In this document: positions 39,899 through 49,395 of the stretch, piece after piece
How positions within the stretch are numbered: position 1 is the first letter of the stretch
Layout: every line of letters starts with the position of its first letter
Source of the DNA: Isochrysis galbana
Lineage: Eukaryota; Haptophyta; Isochrysidales; Isochrysidaceae
Assembly: GCA_018136815.1 (NCBI GenBank)
Contig: CM030932.1
Coordinates: forward strand, 7,951,628 to 8,015,627
Reading direction: 5' to 3'
Length of the DNA stretch: 64,000 nt
Notes under the pieces: model-generated
Told to the model about the DNA's origin: nothing
Seen by the model: the letters and a program-made list of their open reading frames with translations, nothing else
Databases searched by the model: none
Position numbers and translations under genes: made by a program

Positions 39899-40525
39899 TA
39901 GGGCGGTCCAACAGGGGCTTTTTAACTGCACTGGTAAGGGTTGGGCTGCATTTTTTGACCGTGGCGCGATGCCTAAAAAAAAACCTCCGGGGGGGGGGGG
40001 GCACCTGCCACTACGAAACTCTTCGCCGAGAAATGGTGCGATTCGCCCCCCCTCCCCCCTCCTCCGTCACGCGCGCTGACGCTCTACCGGTAAAGAATTT
40101 GCGGTCGCGCCCGCGGGGGGAACGGTTGCTTGATATCTAGCAGCTGCATTTGGCATTTGATTCCCGTCCGATGCAGCGCCGTGTCGGGCTGCCGACAGTC
40201 CGACCGCCCATTGACCCTCTGGCGTCATTGCCCGCGCAGCCCACCCAGCTCCTCACACAGCGCGCGCACGCGGCCCTGGCTGCCACTGCCAAAGACCCCG
40301 CCACGATCATCCCAACCCGCCCCTCGCAGGATTCGCCATCTCTCGAACTCGGCATCGAGAGCTAGGATCGGCTCACCGACACGGCCGTCCACGCGTGGCT
40401 GACGAGCCTCCGTGTTGAGGCTGCCCTTGCGGCCCTCCTCTCTCTGACAGTGCTAGATTCGGCGCTGATGATGAGGCGAGGCCCGTGGGCGGCCTCAGGA
40501 CGGGCCTCGTCGTGGTGCTCTACGC
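39899..40525 (+). repeat. Dispersed repeat RE-C, plus copy
   Basis: Starts TAGGGCGGTCCAACAGGGGC and shares order and sequence with the minus-strand block 48410-49040. Shared elements: TTTTTGACCGTGGCGCGATGCC, GATGCAGCGCCGTGTCGGGC, GGCGTCATTGCCCGCGCAGC, GGGCGGCCTCAGGACGGGCC. Both copies keep a frame reading MQRRVGLPTVRPP.DPLASLPAQPTQ (dot = variable); here an in-frame TAG interrupts it (near 40362). Confidence 0.75.
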
Positions 40526-40529
40526 TTCA

Positions 40530-40680
40530 CGGGAGATTTGAAGGGGTGCATAGGTGTATAGGTGTATGTATCTGTGGCATCAACATGCATACGTCAAGGC
40601 GTACGGGCAGGTGCGCTGAGGGTTGTCGTGTTAGTACCGGGCTAGTGGGAGTAGTGGTACTAATGCTCAGTTATATTATA
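40530..40680 (+). repeat. RE-B 3' end fragment
   Basis: GGGTGCATAGGTGTA... to GGTACTAATGCTCAGTTATA, the same as the 3' end of other RE-B copies. Confidence 0.75.
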
Positions 40681-40885
40681 GAGGAGTCGGTAGTTATACG
40701 AATACTAGAGACTAGAGACTAGAGAGAGCTACACAACATTAAGCAAAGCCCTACTCTTTGCTCTTTGCCCACACGACCGATTCGGGCTAGAACCGCTCAA
40801 GCGGGAATGCGGGAATGGGCAGACAACCGAAACCGAAGAAAAGGATAGACATAAACGACGTTCACCCTTTATGCACGGTTGACAA

Positions 40886-41643
40886 AAAAAACCTTCTAAT
40901 ATTCTTACCGCACTCGCGGCGAATGGAACCACTACCTACTACACGTAGCACGTAGCATACTTTCTACACCCCCACTCCCCCGGCCCTTCTCCCCCCGCCA
41001 TAAGGCGGCTCCCCCCGTGCACTACTAGGGGGATAGGGGTGAAGGGCTTAGATATGGTCCGGTGGCCCGCGCCCCCCCCCGGTGATCTTTCCTCCCCTTC
41101 CTCCTGTGTCTCCGAGTGGGCGGCCGACTCTGTCCCGACTTATCCTGTAAACAGGTGCGGGACTTACCAATTTTTCGGTGAGCGGAGCTCTCGCTCCGCC
41201 CACCCCCTTCTCCGCGCTCTCTCTCCCCTCTCCTGCGGCACGCGCGATGGCGCGCCTGCGGCAGGCCTGCAGCTGCCCTCTGGCGGCCCCTGGAGGCTCC
41301 TGGAGGCCAGCTCAGGGGGCAGAGGAGGCTGGGGCTGGGCCCTGGCCTCCCCTGCCTCTCCCTCGCTGGCGCTCCTGGGCCTCTGGGGCCCCCACTCTGC
41401 ACCTGTCTGCCTGTCGACCAGGGGGGGAGGAGGGGTTGGAGCGATGGGCTGGCCACGACAGGCCAGGACGCGCGAGGCAGGCGTGTCTGCCAGGGAGAGA
41501 GTGGGTCAGCAGGGCAGTGGCCTCCTGGCAAGCCATCAGGCGTGCCAGGAGGATGAGTGGTTCCTCCCCCATGGCAGGGGAGGAGTGGAGAGAGGGGGGG
41601 GCTCGTGCCCCCCCATGGGGCAACCAAGTATAAACTTAGTTCA
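40886..41643 (-). mobile_element. RE-A retroposon, complete copy 2 (758 bp)
   Basis: Flanked by an exact 17-bp duplication, TTATGCACGGTTGACAA (40869-40885 and 41644-41660). Head and tail as in copy 1, and the same length of 758 bp. High similarity to copy 1 throughout suggests recent activity. Confidence 0.92.
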
Positions 41644-41660
41644 TTATGCACGGTTGACAA

Positions 41661-41993
41661 GAACGAACGCCTAAAGCTAAAGCCCAGCGCGGAACTTCTC
41701 GCGCTAGCCTCCAAGATGTGGGCGGCACACATCGGTGAGAGCCCCGGCAAGCGCAGGACAAGTGAGAGCGCAGCTCGCGGGCACTCGGCTCATCAGCGAC
41801 GCGTGACCACCGCACCAAGACCCCAAGAAAAGACTCAACGAAACCTTCCCGGCAATTTATATTATTATATTATACTAGTACTACTACTACTATGAATTTA
41901 TTGTTTTGTGGTATTCTAGTATTCTTCTACATCCTTGGACTCCCATGGTGGCCACCTGCGCTACTCACTCCCGAATCACACCCACAATCCCCT
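41661..41993. other. Spacer 3' of the TPR-ankyrin gene
   Basis: Contains a TA-rich stretch (TATTATTATATTATACTAGT region, 41862-41900). No gene. Confidence 0.4.
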
Positions 41994-43794
41994 TCACGAT
42001 GTTGGGAAGAGTGCGATAGAAGTAGCTAGACCAAGCAAGGCCACCAATGTTGCATGCATGCCCCGTCCGCATGCCCGAGCACTCGACGAAGACGATACAC
42101 GTGTAGCTCCTGCAGATGAATCACCTCGAACGTTGTCTGTGGTGGCCACGCCCTTTTCTTTATTGCATGCTGTGATGACATCGGCAGGTTGCGTACGCTC
42201 TCGTGAGGTCCCTCCACCCGCACTTGTCAACACGTTCACGACATCAATCGCCTTCTGCAAGGGATCCGTCTCACTGCTGCCAGAGTCAGGGTGTGAGGAC
42301 GGCGGCGAGGAACTACTCGAGCCTCGTACAAGGAGCGCATTCCGTTGTGCTATAGCAAGGTCCAAGGGTGTGCGAAGTCGGGCGTCCATAGCAGATGGAT
42401 TTGCGCCAGCGCGTAGCAACAGGCTGACGACCGGCGCTCGACTCCCATGTGCAGCCACGTGGAGGACCGTGGCGCCATCTGCAGCAGCACCAAACCATAT
42501 GCACAGTGAGGCAAAGGTGAGTGGGCACTCAAGTAGTTTAGACTGAGGGCAAGACGTGGCAAGGTGGGCAAGCGCTTAGCTTTCTCGCATATACTTTGGA
42601 TTGGGCACGGATAGAGATAAGCGAGGCAAAGTCCGCCCATTGCATCCTAACTACCGAGCTATCGGAATCCGTTCTGCCCGACGCCTTAGCGATGGGATTT
42701 AGAGGGACAGGAAGTACCGTACCTTTGTCGGTGCGAGCTAGATCAACGCCTTGCATGAACGACTTTGCCAGTTGAAGGTGCCCCGCGTAGCAGGCGTGGA
42801 AGAGTGCGTCCCAACCACGGTAGTCAGTAGCTCGTAAGTCAGCAACCGCTCGCGATGGGCTGTGTGATGGCAGGTGATGGTGAATGGCCGCTCCTGAATT
42901 CTCCATTCCGAACGGCCTCCTGTCACCATCGCTACGCCTATTGCCGTCATCAATGCCCATACTGTCATCAATGCAAGCCGTGATTTCCGACGGACCGCCC
43001 TCGAAGATTCGAGAGTTGAGCGAGCTCCCTGACGCGCTCTGTTCAGTAGAGGCCTGATGCCCTCGGTGGGTGCCAAGTAGCTCAGCGGCCGCTGCCTGAT
43101 GCCCAAAGGCAGCTGCCCACAGGAGAGGTGTCTTTCCGTACTTGTCCCTCGCGTTGGGATCGGCGCCAGCATCGAGAAGGACAGCGCATGCGTGCCGCCG
43201 CCCGGCTGCTGCGGCAAGGGTGAGGGGTACGAATCCGTTGGATTCATCTGCCATTTGCAGCTGCACCTCACCCGAGGCGAGCAAGGATGACAGAGCATCC
43301 AGGTCATCTTCCATTATGGCACGCCTCAACGCATCGTCTATCTTCTTATGGCAGTCGTGTAGGGCGTCGCGCAGCCCGCCTGTAGTCGATGGAGCCGCCA
43401 GCCGGACCGCTGCGCTATAAGCCCGCGCAGCAGAGGCGAAGCGGCGGAGGCAGAAGAGCGCTGAGCCACAGACCTGGTACCCACGGTACCAGTCGGGTAG
43501 CAGGCTAACCATCAGCTCACCATCGTGAAGCGCCGCCGCGTAGTGCCCTGCTCGCGCGCACGCGCTTGCTCGCGCCGCAAGTAGCTCGGTGTCATTGGGC
43601 TGCTGCGCGACGCCGCGCGTGTAGAGCTCGATCGCCTCTATCCACTGGCCGCGGGCAGAGACTGCCTCGGCGTGAGCGACAAGCCGCGCAACGTCGAGGG
43701 CGGTTCTCCGTTCGTGCGCGCGCCGCTCCTCGCGCGCCGTGCGAGCCGCCAACAGTGCGGCCACAGTCTCCTCATCCTCCGAGGAATCAGACAT
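41994..43794 (-). CDS. TPR and ankyrin-repeat protein with a possible C-terminal membrane anchor
   Basis: Exon 1 is 43794-42723 (AAAG|GTACGG donor). The intron is 42722-42479. Exon 2 is 42478-41994 (CTGCTGCAG acceptor). The join rebuilds an ankyrin repeat (DK + DGATVLHVAAHG). Product is 518 residues. Order: acidic N-terminus MSDSSEDEETVAALLAAR; two to three TPR-like repeats (ARGQWIEAIELYTRGVAQQP, AGHYAAALHDGELMVSLLPD); ankyrin repeats (GFVPLTLAAAAGRRHACAVL, YGKTPLLWAAAFGHQAAAAE, then after a Ser-rich insert RGWDALFHACYAGHLQLAKS, and DGATVLHVAAHG). The C-terminus is MHATLVALLGLATSIALF-, a short hydrophobic tail ending two to three residues before the stop, which fits a tail anchor. A scaffold or chaperone-adaptor role is inferred. 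Confidence 0.8.
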
Positions 43795-44129
43795 CTACGC
43801 AATCGCTCACCCCTCCCCCCCCCCTCCTCGCCGCCAGCCGATGCTCGGGTCCCGCCCCAGCCCCCGCCGCCGGCGCCCGGCGATCCCCGCCTTTCGCCCT
43901 CTCTCCCCTCCCCCCCCTCCGCGCTGCTACTCGGGAAATACAAGTGGCCCAAACCGTCAGAGTTTTATTGTTGTGTTCGTATATAACCTTAGTGCTGCGG
44001 GACCGTAGCCCTTCGACGGCAACGGAGCCCCTACCCCGCGATGGGGGTGTGCGCGGTTGGCGCATGGCTCGTCCGGTGTATGTGGCTAGGGATGCGAGCC
44101 AACAAGATGTCATACGACGCTATAAGTTC
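43795..44129. other. Promoter side of the TPR-ankyrin gene
   Basis: C-rich with several CCCCC tracts and PPP-coding frames. No gene is supported. Confidence 0.35.
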
Positions 44130-44566
44130 TAACGTGGTACCCCCGCCGAGAGGTCACCGCAATCCCCAGATGGCAGATGGCTACGTCGACAATCTGCTCA
44201 TCGGGTATCCTCGAACCAAAAGCGGCGGAATCCAACTTGACTCCTTCATCCAACAATACACCGCTCGTTTTGCTTGTAGCGCCCCTAAGCCGCCATCGCT
44301 CTTCTGCGGCATGAGCCTCACCAGGGACTACGACAACAAAACAATGACCATCAATCAAGACAACTATATCCAAACCGCATCGAAGAAATTTCTATCAACG
44401 TCTTCTCAACCCTACTCGGTTCCCGTTCGCTCCTCCGATGTTGAGGGATTTATGAAGATGAACGGCGCTAACAACGATGAGGAACGAGCCGCCATGCGCG
44501 ATAAGCCATTCTTATATTCTTATCCCTCATGGGCTCATGGGATGCATACTTTGGTCGACTATTTTT
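44130..44566 (+). pseudogene. Ty1/copia reverse-transcriptase fragment
   Basis: The frame includes GYVDNLLIGYP (the YVDD catalytic box with the second Asp replaced by Asn), FACSAPKPPSLFCGMSLTRD and MTINQDNYIQTASKKF, which is the standard order in copia polymerases. It breaks off before RNase H. Preceded by GGTACCCCCGCCGAGAG, which recurs at 44797. Confidence 0.75.
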
Positions 44567-44795
44567 TGTTTGTTGTTTGGGCCACTTGTAGTGTGTTAAG
44601 TGTAAGTGTTAAGTGTTAAGTGTTTAACTGTTAACTGCTGTTGTTTTGTAGGATGGAGTTTTCTAGTCCGAGGGGTGACGTCATCGGTAGAGAACCGACG
44701 TCATTGGCTTGTCGCGCGAGCTAGCTCTCAATGGTAACTCTGATCTATGTTGCTCTTCTCACAGTCACTGGGCCGCATTTAGGTTGGGCCAAACA
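44567..44795 (+). repeat. Candidate solo LTR
   Basis: Starts TGTTTG, ends CAAACA (terminal inverted hexamer), 229 bp. It is followed directly by TGGTACCCCCGCCGAGAG, which has the TGG start of a tRNA primer-binding site. It includes a GTTAAGTGT microrepeat. The call rests on these ends only. Confidence 0.4.
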
Positions 44796-45019
44796 TGGTA
44801 CCCCCGCCGAGAGCCGAGAGGGTTTCGTCCTTCTTCCGCGTGCGACTGAGCGCACGTTCTCCGGACTCCTTCACTTCACCCAACACCCAACACAAGACAC
44901 AAGGTTGGATCGAACACAGAGACCGAACAACTTTTCTACTCAAATGGGTTGTTCGATTCCTCGAATCCGCTCAAGGGAGCGGATGCTGGGTCTCACGCAT
45001 CGCAACGGACCCAACAAGC

Positions 45020-45243
45020 ACTGTCATCGCCCGCGCGCGGCTGGTGCCTTGTGGCTTGTGGGCCAGGGAGTGAGAGACAGGCAAGCCAGTGGGGAGAGGA
45101 ATGGGTCAGGAGGGCAGTCTCCTCCTGGCAAAATGGCATGCCAGGAGGATGGGTGGTTCATTCCCCACAGCAGGGGAGGAGTGAAGAGAGGGGGGGGCTC
45201 GTGCCCCCCCATGGGTGAACCAAGTATAAGTATAAGCTTAGTT
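45020..45243 (-). repeat. RE-A fragment with head
   Basis: GGCATGCCAGGAGGATGGGT, GGGGGGGCTCGTGCCCCCCC, GGGTGAACCAAGTATAAGTA. Same as the head half of complete RE-A. Confidence 0.75.
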
Positions 45244-45506
45244 GATAGGAATTTCATATATAAACATGTATATGGTTTGATCTCTACGAGGTGCGCTTTC
45301 TCTCAGGTCAGTGCGCGTCGCTGCGCCCCCCCCCTTTTTTGCTTTTAAGGTTTCAAGTTGGCGCTCTTCCGTTTGCGGGGCGGATCGTCACTGGCAGTCG
45401 CTGGGTCTATGGCTGGCCACTCGGGCGCGCTGCCGGCGCTTTCTCGGTCTTCTTCCACTACGATAGAATATAGAATATAGAATGCCCCACCACTACCTCA
45501 ACAATT
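45244..45506. other. Spacer, no feature
   Basis: Nothing recognised. Confidence 0.3.
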
Positions 45507-46265
45507 TTACTTTTTCAGCTCATACCAGGAGGCACAGTGTCTGAGGTTGACCGACAGGCCTCCCAGAGGGGATTTGAAGCCTGTGGGGGAGGGCACGAGG
45601 CGACTTCCCAAGTGAACCAATTTATAAACTTCGTTGTGGGGCGGCCCGCTCAGCTTAGTAAATCGTGAATCTACATCGTATCGAGCAAGGTAGACAAGGC
45701 CATTAAGGTCATCAGGCATCCAAGTTACGAGCTTGTGCACACCGAGACCATCCGCTTCTTTGTAGAATTCGCCATTGGAGCTTGCTTTGCGCTCAGCAAA
45801 ATTGTATCAAACCACAATAGCCTCGCCCTCCCAGACACCGTGGAGGTTGCAGTACAACATCGGGGTAACATTGGTTCCCTTCTTGAGACGAGCCTTCAGT
45901 CCTGGGGGAGACGAGGCAATCTTCGGATTGGAGATGAGGTTGTTACGGGTGTACCCTTTTGCTGCCAGGATCTTGGAGGTGAAGCGAACGATGTAACACG
46001 GGGAGGGATGATGGTGTGAGAGCCTAGATTGCATGTTGATCGGATTCGTATCGTACGTTGCGGATTTCCATCCCTTTTCCGCGTGCAACCATTTGAAGGC
46101 GCCTAGGGTATAGTGGGCCTCAGCTGGAGCCGCCACGCCAATCCCGCTAGTAGGGCCGGGGCCTACCTTATCTGACTGTCCATTTGTCCCAGTTTCCTTG
46201 AGCCAAACGAGCTCGATGAAGTGAGGCTTCTCCGCATCCATGACATGCGGGACTGTCATCATCAC
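45507..46265 (-). pseudogene. Interrupted ORF, unknown protein
   Basis: One minus-strand frame is open from 46265 to 45507 except for a single in-frame TGA near 45807. Upstream part: MMMTVPHVMDAEKPHFIELV... TLGAFKWLHAEKGWKSAT... EGEAIVV. Downstream part: YNFAERKASSNGEFYKEADG... HKLVTWMPDDLNGLVYLARY. Both sides look protein-like and continuous in character. I do not recognise the family. The segment 45545-45600 resembles the repeated GACCGACAGGCCCCCC block also at 48200, so the 3' end may be repeat-derived. Pseudogene, TGA read-through or sequencing error are all possible. Confidence 0.4.
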
Positions 46266-46413
46266 CTACGAAATAGGGCTTTCTAGGTTGTGGACGCTCC
46301 GAGGCTATCCACAAAATCAGACATAGCGTTGAATGTAGTCGAAACAGGTGAATTGAGAGATGTGTGAACCGGTGGCTCAGCGTGTGCATCATCTACGCTG
46401 AGGATCGCAACTT

Positions 46414-46934
46414 CTAGCAAGGGTTTGACACATTCGAGAGCTCGCGTACCTCGCTGGACGCGCCACCGCTCGATATCACCTTAAGGTTAGGCAGGTGCTT
46501 TGCGGGCGCGCCATTGGAGTTGTGATCCTCGCTCGAATCAAGGAGGGCCGCTCGGTTCGCCAGGTCCTGCAGGGGCACACCGCAGCACCTCTTGTGAGTG
46601 TTGAGGGTGGGCACGACTTCTCGCCGCGTGAGCTAGGCCTCATTTGATCGACGTGCGCGCGTGGAACAGGGGACACTGCCCGAACGTGGGGCAGGCCGGG
46701 ATGCCGCTGCGTAAGAATGGCGCCCACCTCAGCGTAAGCAGGCGAGCCACCGGCTGCAAGAACCGCCGCCAAGAGCAGCGCTCGGCGCGAGTGCACGCCT
46801 TGCGGCTCTGCGAAACCCTTGCACATGAGCGTCGTGCGGCGCGGAGTCGTACCTGCAGCGATAGGCCCGATCGCTGTGCAGAAGCCGCTGACCGCAGGTG
46901 GGAGTGCGAGGAAGAAGGAGAGGAGCCTCGCCAT
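46414..46934 (-). CDS. Predicted thylakoid-lumen protein with tripartite targeting
   Basis: Exon 1 46934-46728 (GCTGAG|GTGGGC), intron 46727-46633, exon 2 46632-46414 (GGCCTAG acceptor); phases 0/0, 141 residues. N-terminus MARLLSFFLALPPAVSG is a signal peptide; cleavage would expose FCTAIGPIAAG, a Phe-first transit peptide as in red-lineage secondary plastids. Then HSRRALLLAAVLAAGGSPAYA is a twin-arginine lumen signal with an AYA-E cleavage site. The mature part starts LTRREVVPTLNTHKRCCGVP and includes HNSNGAPAKHLPNLKV. The mature family is not recognised. A CTTAAG|GTGATA donor near the end means a further exon may exist, so the C-terminus is uncertain. Confidence 0.65.
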
Positions 46935-47091
46935 CGTGTGTAGCGCGAGGCGACCGGGGGGAAAAGCCAGGCGATCGGCTTCGGCGTTTCGTCATCTTTC
47001 TCTTGTTTTCTTGTCCTCTTGTTCTCTTGTTTTGTTGTTCCCCCTCACTCATAGCTCGCAGCACCTGTTGTTTACGCTTGGCGCTTGGCGG
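46935..47091. other. Promoter side of the lumen-protein gene
   Basis: CTTGTTCTCTTG microrepeats at 47005-47035. No other feature. Confidence 0.35.
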
Positions 47092-47325
47092 GGAAAGAAA
47101 CCACCCATTGTCCTAGCTGGCATGCTCTATGGCTTACCAGGAGCAGACTGCCCTACTGACCCACTCTCTCACTCACAGGCTCGCCCCATTCGCCCGCCCT
47201 GGCCTGTCGAGGCTAGCCCATAGCCCATTGCTCCAACCCCTCTTCCCCCCTAGCCCCTGGTCGACAGGTCGACAGGCAGACAGGTGTAGCGTGGGGGCGT
47301 GGGGGTCCCAGAGGTCAGAAAAAAA
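47092..47325 (+). repeat. RE-A middle fragment, inverted
   Basis: Contains the reverse complement of GCATGCCAGGAGGATGGGTGG-like and CTGTCTGCCTGTCGAC blocks. Both ends are missing. Confidence 0.65.
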
Positions 47326-47559
47326 AACTTCTTAATAATCTCGCCGCGCGCGCGACCCTGCACCTCCTCCCTGCAGCCACGCCCGCGTCCCTTACCCCCC
47401 CCTCCACCTGCCTTGCGGCGCGTCCCCTCGTGCTCTACCTAGGGGCTGGGTGAAGTGGGTTTCCAGTGGCGGACGGTGTGCGCCGGTCCCCGACGGCTTA
47501 TCGCTCTCCTTCCTTCTACGCCGCCGGGCTACCGGTTTCTTCTTAGTCCTTTTCGCGCC
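47326..47559. other. GC-rich spacer
   Basis: No feature recognised. Confidence 0.3.
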
Positions 47560-48245
47560 GGGTGCCTTTCAGCCCGTTTTCCCACGTGGCGGGGGGGAAA
47601 AGGGGGAAAGAGGAATAAGAAGAGAGGGGGCCCGTCGCCTCTCCTCACGTGAAGAGAGAGAACTCACAGGACTTAGAAAGTAAATATACAGGAGCAGACG
47701 GAGGGACATCCGTGACACCGCCCCTCTTCGCCCGTTTGCTAACGCATGCAAACGAGTCTCGTTTCTCACCACACTCCATCGAGGGGGGTGCAAATCCCCC
47801 CCTCTCCCTCGCTTCGCTCTCTTCCACCTCTCTCCTTGCGGCGCGTCGCCATGCGGCGCGCCACGGCGCTGCTCTCGGAGGTCCTTTGGGGGCACGGGGG
47901 CACCCAGAGGGCGCCAGCAAGGGAGGGCAGCTCAGGGGGCAGTGGAGGCTGGGGCTCAGCCGCTCAGCCCCTGCCCCCCCTTGCCTCTCCCTCACTCGCC
48001 TCGCTCGTCCTAGGTGCCGCCTAGAGGCCCAGAGGCCTCCGTCTGCCTGGCGGCCAGGGATGGGGGGAGGAGTCGGTACGAGAGCAGGCCCAAGCGGGCC
48101 TGGGAGTGCGGCTCGCGACCCGCGCCCACTGGCCACTGGGGGTCTGGGTGGTTGTGTTGAATGCCCTGCGCATGCCAGAAGCCAGAAGGTAGAGCATGGG
48201 GTTGACCGACAGGCCCCCCGGAGGGGCATTGGTGCCTGAGAGGGG
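47560..48245 (-). repeat. RE-B fragment, inverted
   Basis: Contains GTTTCTCACCACACTCCATC, GGTGCAAATCCCCCC, CGTCGCCATGCGGCGCGCCA and CTGCCTGGCGGCCAGGGATG, all on the strand opposite to 13343. More diverged than the other copies. Confidence 0.75.
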
Positions 48246-48409
48246 GGACGCGAGGCGCCCGTCGCGCGTCATTTGCAGTATGGATTGATGTCTGATGTCC
48301 CATACCGCCTGCCAAGCCCACCACCCAGCGGCAGAAGGTGATATCTGCTCTGGGTGGTGGGTTCCCGCCAGATGCGCTGTGAGGCGTTCTGGCAGGATCT
48401 TGGGCTTTC

Positions 48410-49040
48410 CTCCTCGCCGTGGCGTTGAGGGCCACGACGTGGCCCGTCCTGAGGCCGCCCACGGGTCTCACCTCACCGACCAGCGCCGTATCTGGCACTG
48501 TCCGAGAGAGGAGGACCGCGAAGGCAGCCTCAACGCGGAGGCTCGTCAGCCACGGGTGGACGGCCGCGTTGGTGAGCTGGTCCTGGTTCTCGATGCCGAG
48601 TTCGAGTGAGGGCGAATACTGCGAGGGGCGGGTCGGGATGGTCGGGGTGGGGTCTGTGGCAGGCAGTGTAGCCGCGTGCGCGCGCTTTGAGAAGCGCTGG
48701 GTGGGCTGCGCGGGCAATGATGCCAGTGGGTCAGGGGGTGGTCGGACTGTCGGCAGCCCGACACGGCGCTGCATCGGGCGGGAATCAAATGCCGAATGTA
48801 GCTTAGATATAAAGGAACCGATCCCCCCGCGGGCGCGACCCCCAATTCTTTACGGGTAGAGCTTGATGAGCGCGCGTGACGGAGGGGGAGAGAGGGGGGG
48901 CGGATCGCACCATTTCTTGGCGAAGATTTTCGTCGCGTCAGGTAGCCCCCCCGGAGGTTTTTTAGTGGGCATCGCGCCACGGTCAAAAAATGCAGCCCGG
49001 CCCTTACTAATGGTTAAAAAGCCCCTGTTTGACCGCCCTA
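48410..49040 (-). repeat. Dispersed repeat RE-C, minus copy
   Basis: Inverted partner of 39899-40525. Here the minus-strand frame MQRRVGLPTVRPPPDPLASL continues uninterrupted for 254 residues to 48010, across the RE-B fragment. Ends at GTTTGACCGCCCTA (49027-49040). Confidence 0.75.
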
Positions 49041-49049
49041 CAAGAGGAA

Positions 49050-49275
49050 GGGGGAAGGGGAAGGGGGGAATGATCACCGGGGGGGCGGGGCGGGCCGCGG
49101 GACCATATCTAAGCCATTCACCCCTATCCCCCTAGTAGTGCACGGGGGGAGTCGCCTGATGGCATGGGGGGGGACAGGGCCGTGGGAGTGGGGGTGTAGA
49201 AAGTTTGCTGCGTGAAAGAAAGTATTTGGTCCACGGCCACGTGTGCGGTGGGAATATTAAAAAGTTTAATTAATT
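49050..49275 (+). repeat. RE-A 3' end fragment, 5'-truncated
   Basis: Same blocks as 32717-32936 (CATATCTAAGCC, CTAGTAGTGCACGGGGGGAG, GGAATATTAAAAAGTTT). Confidence 0.7.
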
Positions 49276-49395
49276 CCCAATGCAGAGTGCCAATGTCCGC
49301 TGTAATGCAGAGTGTCAATGCCAATGGCGTGACGCACCGTGGTGCACACCAAACAGCAGTTGATGTTGTCTCCGTCGCCCACAATTACACTGTGG

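Noticed and set aside
40886-41643. Coding frames inside RE-A (for example PPLRALSPLSCGTRDGAPAAG)
   Set aside because: Open by GC composition. Differences between the copies shift the frame, so no protein is conserved.
45807-45809. Selenocysteine codon
   Set aside because: A single TGA with no visible SECIS element and no known selenoprotein context. Pseudogene is simpler.
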